Source of the DNA: a bacterium
GTDB lineage: Bacteria; Actinomycetota; Acidimicrobiia; Spongiisociales; UBA11373
DNA length: 11,357 nucleotides
Direction: 5' to 3'
Assembly: GCA_013202595.1 (NCBI GenBank)
Contig: JABMPV010000096.1
Span: forward strand, 1 to 11,357
A program made the translations under genes and the position numbers. The notes under the pieces were generated by a model. It was given only the letters and a program-made list of their open reading frames with translations. It searched no databases and was not told the origin of the DNA. This document shows positions 1 to 7,262 of this stretch, piece by piece. The stretch's first letter is position 1, and every line of letters starts with the position of its first letter.

Positions 1-1311
1 ATTGGACATGGCCTGCTCGAACGGGATATCGCCTCCCTGTGCCGTTGAAGGCGGCGCCTGCGCCCGTTTCAGGTGACGACTTCTTGCGTACATGCGCAGG
101 TCGGGAAGCAGCGTTTTCGTCATCGTAGCGCCTTTTGCGATCTTTTCTTCGCCGCCCATGCGGCATGCAATGTCCTCAATCCTGGTGTTCTTAGCAAGGA
201 CGGTGGCCAACTCGATGAGCGCTGAATCGCCGGCCCGATGGCCGAACTCGTCATTGAACATCTTGAAGTTGTCCACATCGAGGATGATCACCCCGACGGC
301 CGATGCATGCCGACGGGCTCGGGCCAGTTCCCGGTCGAAGGTCTCCTCCATGAACCGGCGATTGAACAGACCCGTCAGGGGATCGCGGATCGACTGGTCC
401 CGCAACGACTCGCGGAGCAGGAGGTTGGCCAACCCCATCGACAGTACGTCGGTGACCCCATCGGTCCGGAGCAGATAGGCCCCCCATGAGGCGTCGTCGT
501 ACGCCGCCGAGTCCCACGTCGTCAGCAGGCCGAAGACTTCGCCTGGCCCCTTGAGCGGCGTGCAGAGCGATCGCTCGGGTCCGGAAAGGAGATGCTTGCA
601 GCGCAGTTCGGAGCCCTTCTGGCCGGTGACGTACCGCTTGCCTCCTCTCATGGCCCAACAATCGCTGAACTCCATCATCATGACCTGCCCTGGGTCCTCT
701 GCGCCGCGGCCCCAGAAGGCGATCCGTTCCAGGAGGTTCCGGGAGGAGTTGACGATCCACACCTCGCCCGGCCACCCATTCATCACCTCGTGGCAGAACC
801 GGGTGATGACCTGGCATCCCTCCTCCATCGTGAGGCACAGATCAAGGTGGTCGCGCATCTCCCCGAGGGCGGTGAGATCGAGGTGGAGTTGACCGAGTTC
901 GGCCCCGAGGGCCTTCGCCGAATGCGCCCCGGAGGCATCTTGTCCCAACATGTAGAAGAGCCCCGGATCGGGTGCCGGGAGGACCCGCCATGACACGATT
1001 CGGTACTCGCCATCGGCGCATCGCACCCGGCCCATGACACCTTCAACCGCCATCGAGGACTCCATGGTGACGGGGGTGACGGGGGTGACGGGGATGACGC
1101 GCTCGAGGTCATCCGGATGGAGCAGATCGCGCATCGACAACGAGTCGAACAACTCCGGCGGGAAGCCCAGGAACCGACGCCAGGCCGGGTTGGCCATCGC
1201 CATGGTCCCGTCGCGGCGAAGCACGCAGAGAAACTCTGCCGCCAGATCGACCAACTGAGCGCAGTATCCGGGATCGCTACTGGTCCGAATCTCAGCCTTC
1301 GAACGTGCCAC
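1..1311 (-). CDS. PAS-GAF-GGDEF signalling protein, C-terminus beyond window edge
   Basis: The minus-strand frame is open from a GTG at 1311 to the window edge (437 codons), with GGGGGA five bases upstream of the start; the frame is closed upstream by a TAG at 1396-1398. Residues about 20-125 form a PAS fold (HPDD near 65-68, ADGEYRIVSWR near 99-109, GLFYMLGQD near 117-125). Residues about 150-300 look like a GAF domain of the type with a DCWAM...CKH pattern and SLCTPL. RDPLTGLFNRR at 309 opens a GGDEF domain, followed by LDVDNF and NDEFGH, an intact I-site RIED (377-380) and GGEE at 386-389. GGDEF domains make c-di-GMP and the I-site binds it. Here the fifth motif residue is Lys instead of Phe/Tyr, and the last 48 residues lack the usual SIGVA and AKxxGRN segments. 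It may be a degenerate c-di-GMP-binding receptor, a fusion or a mis-join. Family call sure; activity uncertain. Confidence 0.88.
   Translation of the reverse strand, partial: MARSKAEIRTSSDPGYCAQLVDLAAEFLCVLRRDGTMAMANPAWRRFLGFPPELFDSLSMRDLLHPDDLERVIPVTPVTPVTMESSMAVEGVMGRVRCADGEYRIVSWRVLPAPDPGLFYMLGQDASGAHSAKALGAELGQLHLDLTALGEMRDHLDLCLTMEEGCQVITRFCHEVMNGWPGEVWIVNSSRNLLERIAFWGRGAEDPGQVMMMEFSDCWAMRGGKRYVTGQKGSELRCKHLLSGPERSLCTPLKGPGEVFGLLTTWDSAAYDDASWGAYLLRTDGVTDVLSMGLANLLLRESLRDQSIRDPLTGLFNRRFMEETFDRELARARRHASAVGVIILDVDNFKMFNDEFGHRAGDSALIELATVLAKNTRIEDIACRMGGEEKIAKGATMTKTLLPDLRMYARSRHLKRAQAPPSTAQGGDIPFEQAMSN
1066..1092. repeat. Three perfect tandem copies of a 9-mer inside the PAS domain
   Basis: The plus-strand unit ggtgacggg is repeated three times exactly and is followed by a diverged partial copy (gatgac). 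On the coding minus strand it gives a Pro-Val-Thr repeat around residues 74-82, just after the PAS HPDD motif, where relatives usually have a helix or loop. The unit length keeps the frame, so copy-number change by slippage would only lengthen a surface loop. Confidence 0.8.
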
Positions 1312-1348
1312 GGTGGTCCCCCAAGATACGTGTGCTGGGCACGATCGA

Positions 1349-1354
1349 ATTGTA
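1349..1354 (-). promoter_or_regulatory. Possible -10 box for the PAS-GAF-GGDEF gene
   Basis: The minus strand reads TACAAT here, five of six matches to TATAAT, about 38 bases upstream of the GTG start. No good -35 hexamer lies at 16-18 bases; a TTGACG is present but only 10 bases upstream. Actinobacterial promoters often lack a clear -35. This is a guess from sequence alone. Confidence 0.3.
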
Positions 1355-1459
1355 CACCTGCGGCCGTCAAGATTGCGTGTTTGTCGAGATGGAATCTACG
1401 GGGCATCGCCATTGGTGCATGGCGGACGCCCATGCGCGGGCAAGCCTGGTCAACTACTC

Positions 1460-1484
1460 ACAGAGGCCCCTCAAGCACCTCTGT
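1460..1484. repeat. Inverted repeat, 7-bp arms (acagagg / cctctgt)
   Basis: Perfect 7-bp arms at 1460-1466 and 1478-1484 are separated by 11 bases. There is no following T-run, so it is not a typical intrinsic terminator. It could be a regulator site or a short hairpin in the leader of a long transcript, or chance in a 373-bp region. Confidence 0.35.
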
Positions 1485-1631
1485 CAGGATTTCACTGGCC
1501 TCGTCTTCTCAGCCCGGTTGCCTCGACTCAACTATCAGCCGTCCGCCAGCGACCGATCGCCTTCGATGCGAGGTATGACCGAATGTTGTGGATGAGTGGG
1601 AAAGAGGGCGGGCTTCGAACTCGACGGGTGT

Positions 1632-1637
1632 AATAAT
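1632..1637 (+). promoter_or_regulatory. Possible -10 box for the F420-family gene
   Basis: aataat matches TATAAT at five of six positions and sits in the only A/T-rich patch before the start at 1685. It would predict a leader of about 40 bases. No clear -35 box is seen at the right spacing, so the call is weak. Confidence 0.3.
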
Positions 1638-1684
1638 GCCAAGCGACGAGTGTCGAAATCGCCGCGACGGTGAAAGGCTGAGCG

Positions 1685-2149
1685 ATGTCCTCCAAGCGAG
1701 TGCGGGTCCCTCCGCGATGGTTTGTCCGCCTTGCCTGGCACACACATCGCGGGATGTATCGGATCACTCGCGGGAAGATCGGCCTGTGGCGCCCCAAGCC
1801 GGGCCGATGGGGCACCCTGCGACTCACCACCATCGGGCGGCGCAGCGGCGAGGAGCGCAGCGTCATCCTCGGGTACTTCGAGGACGGTCAGAACCTGGTG
1901 ACGATGGCGATGAACGGCTGGTCGTCGGGCGAGCCTGCATGGTGGCTCAACCTCCAGGCCCGGCCCGAGGCGCGGGTCACCGTTTCCGGCGGCGGGTTTC
2001 CGGTTCGAGGAAGGGCCGCCCAGGGGGAAGATCGATCACGGCTCTGGGCCCGGTGGCAGGAGATCGACAAGGATCTCGACCAGTACGCAGCGCTGCGATC
2101 CACCGAAACCGCCGTCGTGATCCTCGAACCGATCACCGAACCCGGCTGA
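1685..2149 (+). CDS. Nitroreductase/deazaflavin (F420)-dependent oxidoreductase family protein
   Basis: The 154-residue protein has the single-domain split-barrel pattern of the Ddn/DUF385 family: LTTIGRRSGEERSVILGY near 47-64, then DGQNLVTMAMNGW, PAWWLNLQARPEARV and a C-terminal RLWARW segment. Members bind coenzyme F420 (some flavins or quinones) and carry out two-electron reductions in the cytoplasm or at the membrane; mycobacterial Ddn is the best-known one. The ATG at 1685 has gaaagg seven to eight bases upstream, and the length is normal for the family. It is transcribed alone, away from the signalling gene and head-on to the amidohydrolase gene, whose stop is 11 bases past its own. Its physiological substrate is not visible, and there is no sign that it belongs to the catabolic island. 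F420 use supports an actinobacterial host. Confidence 0.88.
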   Translation: MSSKRVRVPPRWFVRLAWHTHRGMYRITRGKIGLWRPKPGRWGTLRLTTIGRRSGEERSVILGYFEDGQNLVTMAMNGWSSGEPAWWLNLQARPEARVTVSGGGFPVRGRAAQGEDRSRLWARWQEIDKDLDQYAALRSTETAVVILEPITEPG

Positions 2150-2160
2150 ACGCCCGCCCC

Positions 2161-3492
2161 TCAGACCAGGCCGGCGGCAGCTGCGATCCTGCGAGCGATC
2201 GGTCGGGCCCGCTCGGCGACCTCGACCGGGTCCACGGTGACCACCCGGCCGTCCTGCACCGACCGCCGTCCGGCCACCCAGACGTCCTTGACCTCTCGGG
2301 GTCCCGCGACATAGACGACGACCGCAATGGGATCGTGGGCCGCCGCCATCGATGGCATCGTGCCGTCGAACACGACGAGATCGGCTGCCTTCCCCGGCTC
2401 GAGTGAGCCGAGATCATCCTGGAGACCGAGCGATCGGGCGCCCCCGATGGTGGCCATCTCAAAGGCCTCCTCCGCCGTGAAGGCCTGCGGCAGCAGTTTG
2501 TCCACCCGTTGCAGGAGCACAGTCGTCTTGATCGCTTCGAGCATGTCCTGGCTGTCGTTGCTGGCCGGTCCATCGACCCCGATACCCACGTCGACGCCCA
2601 GGCGGCGCAACTCGGTCACGGGGCACACTCCCGACGCCAGGATCATGTTGGAGACGGGATTGTGGGCGACCCCGACTCCATGGCGTGCGAGCGTCTCACG
2701 ATCGGCTGCGCCGACCCACACACAGTGCGCCGCAATGGTGGGTGCCTCGAACAACCCTGTGCGGGCGCAGTAGCCGATCGGAGTGGCGCCATGGCGAAGC
2801 CGGACCGCCGTGACCTCCTCCCTGACCTCCTGGAGATGGATGTGGACGCCGTGCCCGCCGCTCACCGCCAGGTCGACACTCGCATAGTGCAGTTCGTCGG
2901 ACTGGGCGCCGAGTGCAGCGATGCCCACCCGGAACCGCGACAGCCTGCTGGCCGCTGCAGCCTCGGCGAGAGCGGCGTGCTCATCCATCAGCACAGAGAT
3001 GGGCGCGCCCCGAACGTCCCCTGCCCCAAAGGACACCACACCCCGCAACCCGAGATCGTCCAGTGCGCGCACGACTCCGGGTGTGACCGGCCGGCCCGGC
3101 TCCGGATCGCACACGAACATGTCGTTGGCGACAGTGATGCCGCTCTGCAGCATCTGGATTCCACCCACGAGGGTCCCGACATAGGCCGCCTCGTCGTCGA
3201 GGTGGGCGGCAACGGGGCCCACCAGCGATCCGACCCACTCCCACAACGTCAGGTGCTTCGCGAGACCGGTGACCAGTGCCTCAGAGAAGTGCCCGTGGGT
3301 GTTGACGAACCCCGACGTGACCAGATCGTGCTCGCCGCCCGACACCTCGTCGTCGGGGAACCGTGACCGGAGGTCGGCCCAGGTTCCCACAGCATCGATC
3401 CTCGCCCCGACGATGCGGACGGCACCGTCGGGAATCACCGGTGGATCTGCAGACGTCAGGACGTAGCGCCCGCGTACCAGGGAGCCGGTCAC
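2161..3492 (-). CDS. AtzA/TrzN/MtaD-like metal-dependent amidohydrolase
   Basis: This is a 443-residue amidohydrolase-superfamily enzyme of the cytosine deaminase/chlorohydrolase branch, which deaminates or dehalogenates N-heterocycles (guanine, S-adenosylhomocysteine, triazines, pterins). Metal-site residues are visible: HGH at 66-68 in VNTHGHF, His219 in HIHLQE with Glu222, His256 in IAAHCVWV and Asp307 in GIGVDGPASND. Relatives commonly have CVHL where this has CVWV. The C-terminal LGSLEPGKAADLVVFD is the usual return strand of the small beta-sandwich domain. I chose the GTG at 3492 because it overlaps the nitrilase stop as GTGA (translational coupling) and gives the normal family length; the open frame reaches further upstream but only inside the nitrilase gene. 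It is the last gene of the transporter operon. The exact substrate is unknown. Confidence 0.9.
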   Translation of the reverse strand: MTGSLVRGRYVLTSADPPVIPDGAVRIVGARIDAVGTWADLRSRFPDDEVSGGEHDLVTSGFVNTHGHFSEALVTGLAKHLTLWEWVGSLVGPVAAHLDDEAAYVGTLVGGIQMLQSGITVANDMFVCDPEPGRPVTPGVVRALDDLGLRGVVSFGAGDVRGAPISVLMDEHAALAEAAAASRLSRFRVGIAALGAQSDELHYASVDLAVSGGHGVHIHLQEVREEVTAVRLRHGATPIGYCARTGLFEAPTIAAHCVWVGAADRETLARHGVGVAHNPVSNMILASGVCPVTELRRLGVDVGIGVDGPASNDSQDMLEAIKTTVLLQRVDKLLPQAFTAEEAFEMATIGGARSLGLQDDLGSLEPGKAADLVVFDGTMPSMAAAHDPIAVVVYVAGPREVKDVWVAGRRSVQDGRVVTVDPVEVAERARPIARRIAAAAGLV

Positions 3493-4361
3493 CCGACCCC
3501 ACCGCCCGGGTCGGTGAAGAAGTCGTACAGATCCTCGGCAGGCTTCACCAGGTCGCCGTACAGCTCGGGCCTGCGGGCTCTCGTCAGTCCTGGGATGGAC
3601 CAGAACTGCTTGGGGTCGACGAGTGAGTCGTCGCGGTCCCGCAGCCAGCGGACACGATCGAGATCGAGTGTCGCCGTCACCAACTCCTCGAAACCCGACG
3701 CCGATGCGATGTGCTCGGGCCCGGCGATCATCGCTGCGCCCATCTCCTCGACCCATATGTTGTTGGTCAGCATCACGTAGCAGTTGTTCTCTATCGCCCT
3801 GGCACGCACGATCGCCTGCCAATTGGATGTGAGCGTCGTGAACCCGCCACCTGCCGGAGACAGAATCAGCTCGGCGCCCCGCAAGGCCAGGACCCGGGTC
3901 GTCTCGGGCACCCACAACTCGGAACACACGACGACGCCGATGGGGACACCGTGGATGGTCACAAACCCGAGGTCGTCACCCGGTGCGACCCACACGTCCG
4001 TCTCATGGGGTGGGATCGTGGCCGGATGGGCACGCGGGTACCGCAACAACTGTCTGCCGTCGGCATCAACGACATACACGACGAGCCGATACAGGCCGTC
4101 GTCACACAATTCCATACCGCTCCAGCACAGGGCAACACCGTTGTCGGACGCGGATTCGGCCATTCGTTCTCTCGCGTCGAACTGGCGTGTCGGGCGGCGC
4201 AGAATCGGCCCGGGGTAGCCCTCTGGGAACAACAGCACGTCGACACCGTCGCGCGCGGCCCGGGCGACCAGATCGGTCGCCCGGGCAACGTTCAGTTCGG
4301 GATCAGGGTCCACGACCACCCTGGTCTGGGCGGCCGCGACCCTGATCGATCGGCTTGTCAC
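3489..4361 (-). CDS. Nitrilase-superfamily C-N hydrolase with Arg at the usual catalytic Lys
   Basis: The 290-residue protein has the carbon-nitrogen hydrolase fold. The N-terminus (IRVAAAQTRV) and the first catalytic Glu47 in LLFPEGYPG are clear, as is Cys146 in VVVCSELWVPE. Glu120 in PHETDVW matches the second conserved Glu. The segment that should read YxKxH reads YPRAH, so the catalytic Lys appears to be Arg110. Members hydrolyse nitriles, amides or N-carbamoyl compounds through the Glu-Lys-Cys triad; the Arg may change or reduce activity. The start is the GTG at 4361, which overlaps the stop of the binding-protein gene as GTGA; its own stop overlaps the next GTG in the same way. It is cytoplasmic, with no signal peptide. 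The setting suggests that it works on the imported solute or on the product of the neighbouring amidohydrolase. Confidence 0.88.
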   Translation of the reverse strand: MTSRSIRVAAAQTRVVVDPDPELNVARATDLVARAARDGVDVLLFPEGYPGPILRRPTRQFDARERMAESASDNGVALCWSGMELCDDGLYRLVVYVVDADGRQLLRYPRAHPATIPPHETDVWVAPGDDLGFVTIHGVPIGVVVCSELWVPETTRVLALRGAELILSPAGGGFTTLTSNWQAIVRARAIENNCYVMLTNNIWVEEMGAAMIAGPEHIASASGFEELVTATLDLDRVRWLRDRDDSLVDPKQFWSIPGLTRARRPELYGDLVKPAEDLYDFFTDPGGGVG

Positions 4362-5512
4362 CCGCCGAGCCCGATCGAGGTATCGATGAACTCGTTGGAG
4401 TAGACGTCCGTCGGATTCAACCCTGAGACATCGATCGGCGTGACCTCTGCCACCAGGTCGTACAACCCCGAGACGCGAGCGTCGTCGAAGTCACCCACAT
4501 AGCCATTGGCACCGTTGCTGACGATGCCGAGTTCGAGCTGCCTGGCGATCGAGAAGTCGGCTCCGGGCTGCGTGTAGATCCAGCCGGTCTCGTAGGCATC
4601 GACCAACTCGAGGATGAGCGATGTCGTCGCAGCCGGGTCGGCGTAGTAGTCGGCGATCGACTGCTGCATGATCGGGACGAGCAGTTCGAGACAATCGGTC
4701 TCGGCTTCGAGATCGGCGGTTCGAACCGCCATGGCCTGGAAGTATTCCTCCCACCCGGTGTCATGGATCAACTGCACCTTGACCGGTCGGCCCCATTCCG
4801 GAACCTCGAACTCGTACAGGAACGGCTCCGCAGTCGCGAACCCGGCCTCGGCCCACTCACCGTTGCGGCCGATGAAGGCTGCCGGCTTGCCCATGTCGCT
4901 CAGATCCATCTGCGACTCATCCATGATGCCCCTGGCGAGCCAGTAGTCCTGGAACGAGTCGGGACGTCCGAGCATGATCACGACGCCCTCATCCTTGAGA
5001 TCGGCGACGGTCTCCACATCGGGATAGGTCTCCGGGTCCCAGTAGACCGAGAACGGGCTCTTCTCGAACATGGCGAATACGCCGACCAACGGAAGATCCT
5101 CATGGAACTCCATGGCCTCGACCAAGCGGATCATGCCGAGGAAGATGTCCGTGTCCTGATACATCAGCGACCCGGTCTGCTGGAAGCCAACCGCATTTCC
5201 GCCGATTCGGATCTCGATGTCCACGCCTGTGTCTTCACCCGACGCCATGAGCGGGCCGGTCACGCGCTTCACGCTCGTGTCGATGGCGTACCCGTCTCCC
5301 ACCATCTCGTAGAGGCCTCCGTGTTCGGCCTCGGGTTCCCAGTCCATCTGCATCACCACGGGGTCGGGGCACTTGCCTGCAAGCACGCCCTCGCGGCTCT
5401 CTCCGCCCCCCGAATCATCGTCACCGCACGCGGTCATCACCAGCGCAAAGGCACCGAGCACCGCAATCGTCCTCATCAGCGGCGCCATACGCCCCCTCCT
5501 CCTGCTACCCAT
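4358..5512 (-). CDS. NMT1/ThiY-like ABC transporter substrate-binding lipoprotein
   Basis: The 384-residue precursor begins with an Arg-rich N-region, a hydrophobic stretch (about 15-25) and a lipobox MTAC with Cys29, followed by an acidic linker (GDDDSGGG) and the mature domain. MQMDWEPEAEHGGLYE and IEIRIGGNAVGFQQ are typical of the NMT1/THI5-like type 2 periplasmic-binding fold, known for pyrimidine-like, thiamine-precursor, sulfonate and related solutes. It should be anchored on the outer face of the membrane and feed the permease. ATG at 5512 is chosen over GTG at 5515 because AAAGGAG lies six bases upstream of the ATG and only three from the GTG. It lies 63 bases after the permease stop, the only real gap in the operon, with no hairpin seen. 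Ligand cannot be told from sequence. Confidence 0.9.
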   Translation of the reverse strand: MGSRRRGRMAPLMRTIAVLGAFALVMTACGDDDSGGGESREGVLAGKCPDPVVMQMDWEPEAEHGGLYEMVGDGYAIDTSVKRVTGPLMASGEDTGVDIEIRIGGNAVGFQQTGSLMYQDTDIFLGMIRLVEAMEFHEDLPLVGVFAMFEKSPFSVYWDPETYPDVETVADLKDEGVVIMLGRPDSFQDYWLARGIMDESQMDLSDMGKPAAFIGRNGEWAEAGFATAEPFLYEFEVPEWGRPVKVQLIHDTGWEEYFQAMAVRTADLEAETDCLELLVPIMQQSIADYYADPAATTSLILELVDAYETGWIYTQPGADFSIARQLELGIVSNGANGYVGDFDDARVSGLYDLVAEVTPIDVSGLNPTDVYSNEFIDTSIGLGG

Positions 5513-5575
5513 CACGCGCTCCTTTCGTTCGTTGTTTGCGCGTTTTCCCTCTCGTGAACTTCTCGCTTCGGCCGG

Positions 5576-6454
5576 TCATGCATCTTGCTCTCCCGCCCAG
5601 TATGGATCCCAGGCGCCGACGATGCGACGGCCCATGGCTCCGAAGCCCCAGAAGACGACGATGCCCAACATGCACGCCACGAACACGGTCGCCAGCAGTT
5701 CCTCCGACTGGAGCCGCGAGGCGTACTTGTCGAGCAGTAGCCCGAGGCCCGGCTTGCCGCGGCCGAAGAAGAAATCTCCAACGATGGCCCCGATGACCGA
5801 CAGCCCCGCGGCCGTCCGCAATCCGGTGAAGATGTGAGGCAGGGCGGCCGGGATCTGGAGCTTCGTGGCACGGGTCCACCGACTGGCACCGTGGAGCGAT
5901 AGCAACGCGTGCAGTCCCCTGTCGGCGCTGAGCAGTCCAGTGAGCGTGTTGATGACGATCGGGAACAGCGAGATGATCACGCAGACGATCACCCGGGACG
6001 TCACGCCGAATCCGAACCAGAAGCCGATGATCGGCACGAGGGCGAGGATCGGAACGGTCTGCGATGCGACTGCCCACGGGTAGAGCGACCGCTCGATCCA
6101 CTTCGCCTGGCTCATCATCAATGCCATCGTCGAGCCGATCACCCAGGCTATGGCCAGCCCCATCAAGGCGACCTTCGTGCTCAGCCACAAGCCCTCCATG
6201 ATCTCCAAGAAGGTATCCCAGACGAGGAATCCCTCTGTGACGACCTCATGCGGGGGCGGGAGGAGCCACCGCCTGCCGGGATCGAGCACGAGATACGTCA
6301 TGAGGTACCAGAACCCGAGGAACACGAGGAATACGAGGAGTGGAGGGACTGAGTTCTTCATCGTGGTCATGGCACCTTCGCGCCACGTACCCGTGTCGGT
6401 GAACTCCTCCTCGAAGATCTCCTGGGTCTCCGGGACACCGGCGTGCAGGGTCAT
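5576..6454 (-). CDS. ABC transporter permease (BPD_transp_1, SsuC/ThiX-like)
   Basis: The 292-residue membrane protein has a soluble N-terminus of about 35 residues, a first membrane span near 37-57 (LLVFLVFLGFWYLMTYLVL), further spans near 92-113, 130-150, 153-176 and 214-229, and a final one near 252-272. The cytoplasmic EAA-type loop that docks on the ATPase is clear at about 183-213 (LHGASRWTRATKLQIPAALP, then GLR). The ATG at 6454 overlaps the ATPase stop as ATGA and has GGGAGG at good spacing, so it beats an in-frame ATG at 6370 that would remove the acidic N-terminus. It forms, presumably as a dimer, the channel for the solute delivered by the lipoprotein encoded next to it. Confidence 0.93.
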   Translation of the reverse strand: MTLHAGVPETQEIFEEEFTDTGTWREGAMTTMKNSVPPLLVFLVFLGFWYLMTYLVLDPGRRWLLPPPHEVVTEGFLVWDTFLEIMEGLWLSTKVALMGLAIAWVIGSTMALMMSQAKWIERSLYPWAVASQTVPILALVPIIGFWFGFGVTSRVIVCVIISLFPIVINTLTGLLSADRGLHALLSLHGASRWTRATKLQIPAALPHIFTGLRTAAGLSVIGAIVGDFFFGRGKPGLGLLLDKYASRLQSEELLATVFVACMLGIVVFWGFGAMGRRIVGAWDPYWAGEQDA

Positions 6455-7188
6455 GATGCCTCCCTGAGCGCCTCGGCGATCGCACCGGCCAGCTTCGAGA
6501 ACTCGGTGCTGTACCGGATGGCAGGGTCTCTCGGGTAGTCGAACGGAACGCGAAACTCCTCGACGATCCGTCCGGGCCGGGCGCACATCACGAACACGCG
6601 AGTGGCCAGGAACGTCGCCTCGTCCACCGAATGGGTCACAAAGACCGAACTGAACCGCTTGACGCCGAACAGCGCCATCAACTCCTCATTGAGCCTCGCA
6701 CGGGAGATCTGATCGAGTGCCCCGAAGGGCTCATCGAACAGGAAGAGTTCGGGGTCGAGGAGCAGTGACCGGGCCAGACTGGCGCGCATCTTCATGCCGC
6801 CGGACAGCGTCCGTGGGTAGTGGTCCTCGAACTCGGTCAGGCGCACCAACGACAACACCTCGTCGGTCTTGCGCTTGCGCTCGGCCTTGTCCATGCCTTC
6901 CAATTCGCCGAGGAGTTCGACGTTCTCGCGAACCGTGCGCCACGGCATCAGGGTGGCATCCTGGAACACGTACCCGACGTTGTCTGTCGCCCGATCCATT
7001 GTGCCGCCGGTCGCGTCGATGAGACCCGATGCGAGACGCAGCACGGTGGACTTCCCGCAGCCAGACGGCCCGACAAGCGCCACGAACTCGCCCCGCCGGA
7101 CATCCAGGTCGAACTGCTCGAGTGCCCTGACGCGACCGAATCGCATCTGGGTTTCTCGAAAGGTGATCACCGACTCTGCCCCAGCCAA
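6451..7188 (-). CDS. ABC transporter ATPase (SsuB/TauB/ThiZ-like)
   Basis: The 245-residue nucleotide-binding subunit energises uptake at the inner face of the membrane. Walker A GPSGCGKST is at 40-48, the Q-loop VFQDATLMPW around Gln76, the signature LSGGM at 128-132, Walker B LFLFDEP with Asp152 and Glu153, and the switch His186 in VFVTHSVDEA. I chose a TTG at 7188 because GGGAGG lies exactly seven bases upstream (7196-7201) and it gives the usual family length. A GTG at 7170 with a weaker GGGG upstream is the alternative. The open frame extends to 7320 but that part has no family resemblance and carries the palindrome. It is the first gene of the five-gene operon and diverges from the acetylpolyamine amidohydrolase gene. 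Confidence 0.92.
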   Translation of the reverse strand: MAGAESVITFRETQMRFGRVRALEQFDLDVRRGEFVALVGPSGCGKSTVLRLASGLIDATGGTMDRATDNVGYVFQDATLMPWRTVRENVELLGELEGMDKAERKRKTDEVLSLVRLTEFEDHYPRTLSGGMKMRASLARSLLLDPELFLFDEPFGALDQISRARLNEELMALFGVKRFSSVFVTHSVDEATFLATRVFVMCARPGRIVEEFRVPFDYPRDPAIRYSTEFSKLAGAIAEALREAS

Positions 7189-7195
7189 TCGAATA

Positions 7196-7201
7196 CCTCC
7201 C
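7196..7201 (-). promoter_or_regulatory. Ribosome binding site that decides a TTG start
   Basis: GGGAGG on the minus strand lies seven bases upstream of the TTG at 7188. It is the best Shine-Dalgarno match near the ATPase N-terminus and the reason the rare TTG is preferred over the GTG at 7170. Confidence 0.6.
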
Positions 7202-7262
7202 GGGACCTTCCGGCACTCTGTCCGCCCGCACCGGCACTGGCGGCCCGTCCATTGATCCCGTA

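Larger units (their letters stand above)
1312..1684. other. Divergent intergenic region, 373 bp, no convincing gene
   Basis: This lies between the starts of two divergent genes. I see no tRNA, riboswitch or protein with a recognisable motif. Overlapping open frames on both strands are short, Arg/His/Ser-rich and unlike any known family. It holds a candidate -10 box for each flanking gene and one 7-bp inverted repeat at 1460-1484. It is less GC-biased in places (for example the A/T-rich 1631-1637) than the coding DNA, as expected for promoter DNA. Confidence 0.6.

Noticed and set aside
1..150. Simple frameshift as the cause of the odd GGDEF tail
   Set aside because: One alternative frame stops after seven codons and the other reads without SIGVA or AKxxGRN motifs, so no single-base change restores the domain in what is visible.
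1066..1098. Tandem repeat as CRISPR or integration site
   Set aside because: The unit is 9 bp with no spacers, in frame inside a coding region.
783..1433. 216-codon minus-strand frame in the PAS region
   Set aside because: The PAS and GAF motifs are in a different minus-strand frame; this one is Ser/Arg/Pro-rich shadow sequence.
1460..1484. Inverted repeat as intrinsic terminator
   Set aside because: There is no T-run on either strand and it lies between two gene starts, not after a gene end.
1590..1684. tRNA-like ttcgaa segment
   Set aside because: No acceptor stem, anticodon arm or D-arm can be folded around it.
1588..2406. 272-codon plus-strand frame over the F420-family gene
   Set aside because: It is Arg/His/Gly-rich with no domain, overlaps a clear family member in another frame, and runs on into the antisense of the amidohydrolase gene.
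2509..3366. 285-codon plus-strand frame antisense to the amidohydrolase gene
   Set aside because: The composition is typical of an antisense shadow in GC-rich DNA (His, Arg, Asp); the opposite strand has intact catalytic motifs.
3493..3927. N-terminal extension of the AtzA-like protein upstream of 3492
   Set aside because: The extra 145 codons overlap the nitrilase gene in another frame and have no family similarity; the GTGA overlap gives a natural start.
4763..5557. 264-codon plus-strand frame antisense to the binding-protein gene
   Set aside because: It has no recognisable motif, and the minus strand encodes a complete lipoprotein with signal and lipobox.
6455..6586. N-terminal extension of the permease
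   Set aside because: The extra 44 codons are Arg/Pro-rich and lie inside the ATPase gene; ATG at 6454 has a good ribosome binding site and an ATGA overlap.
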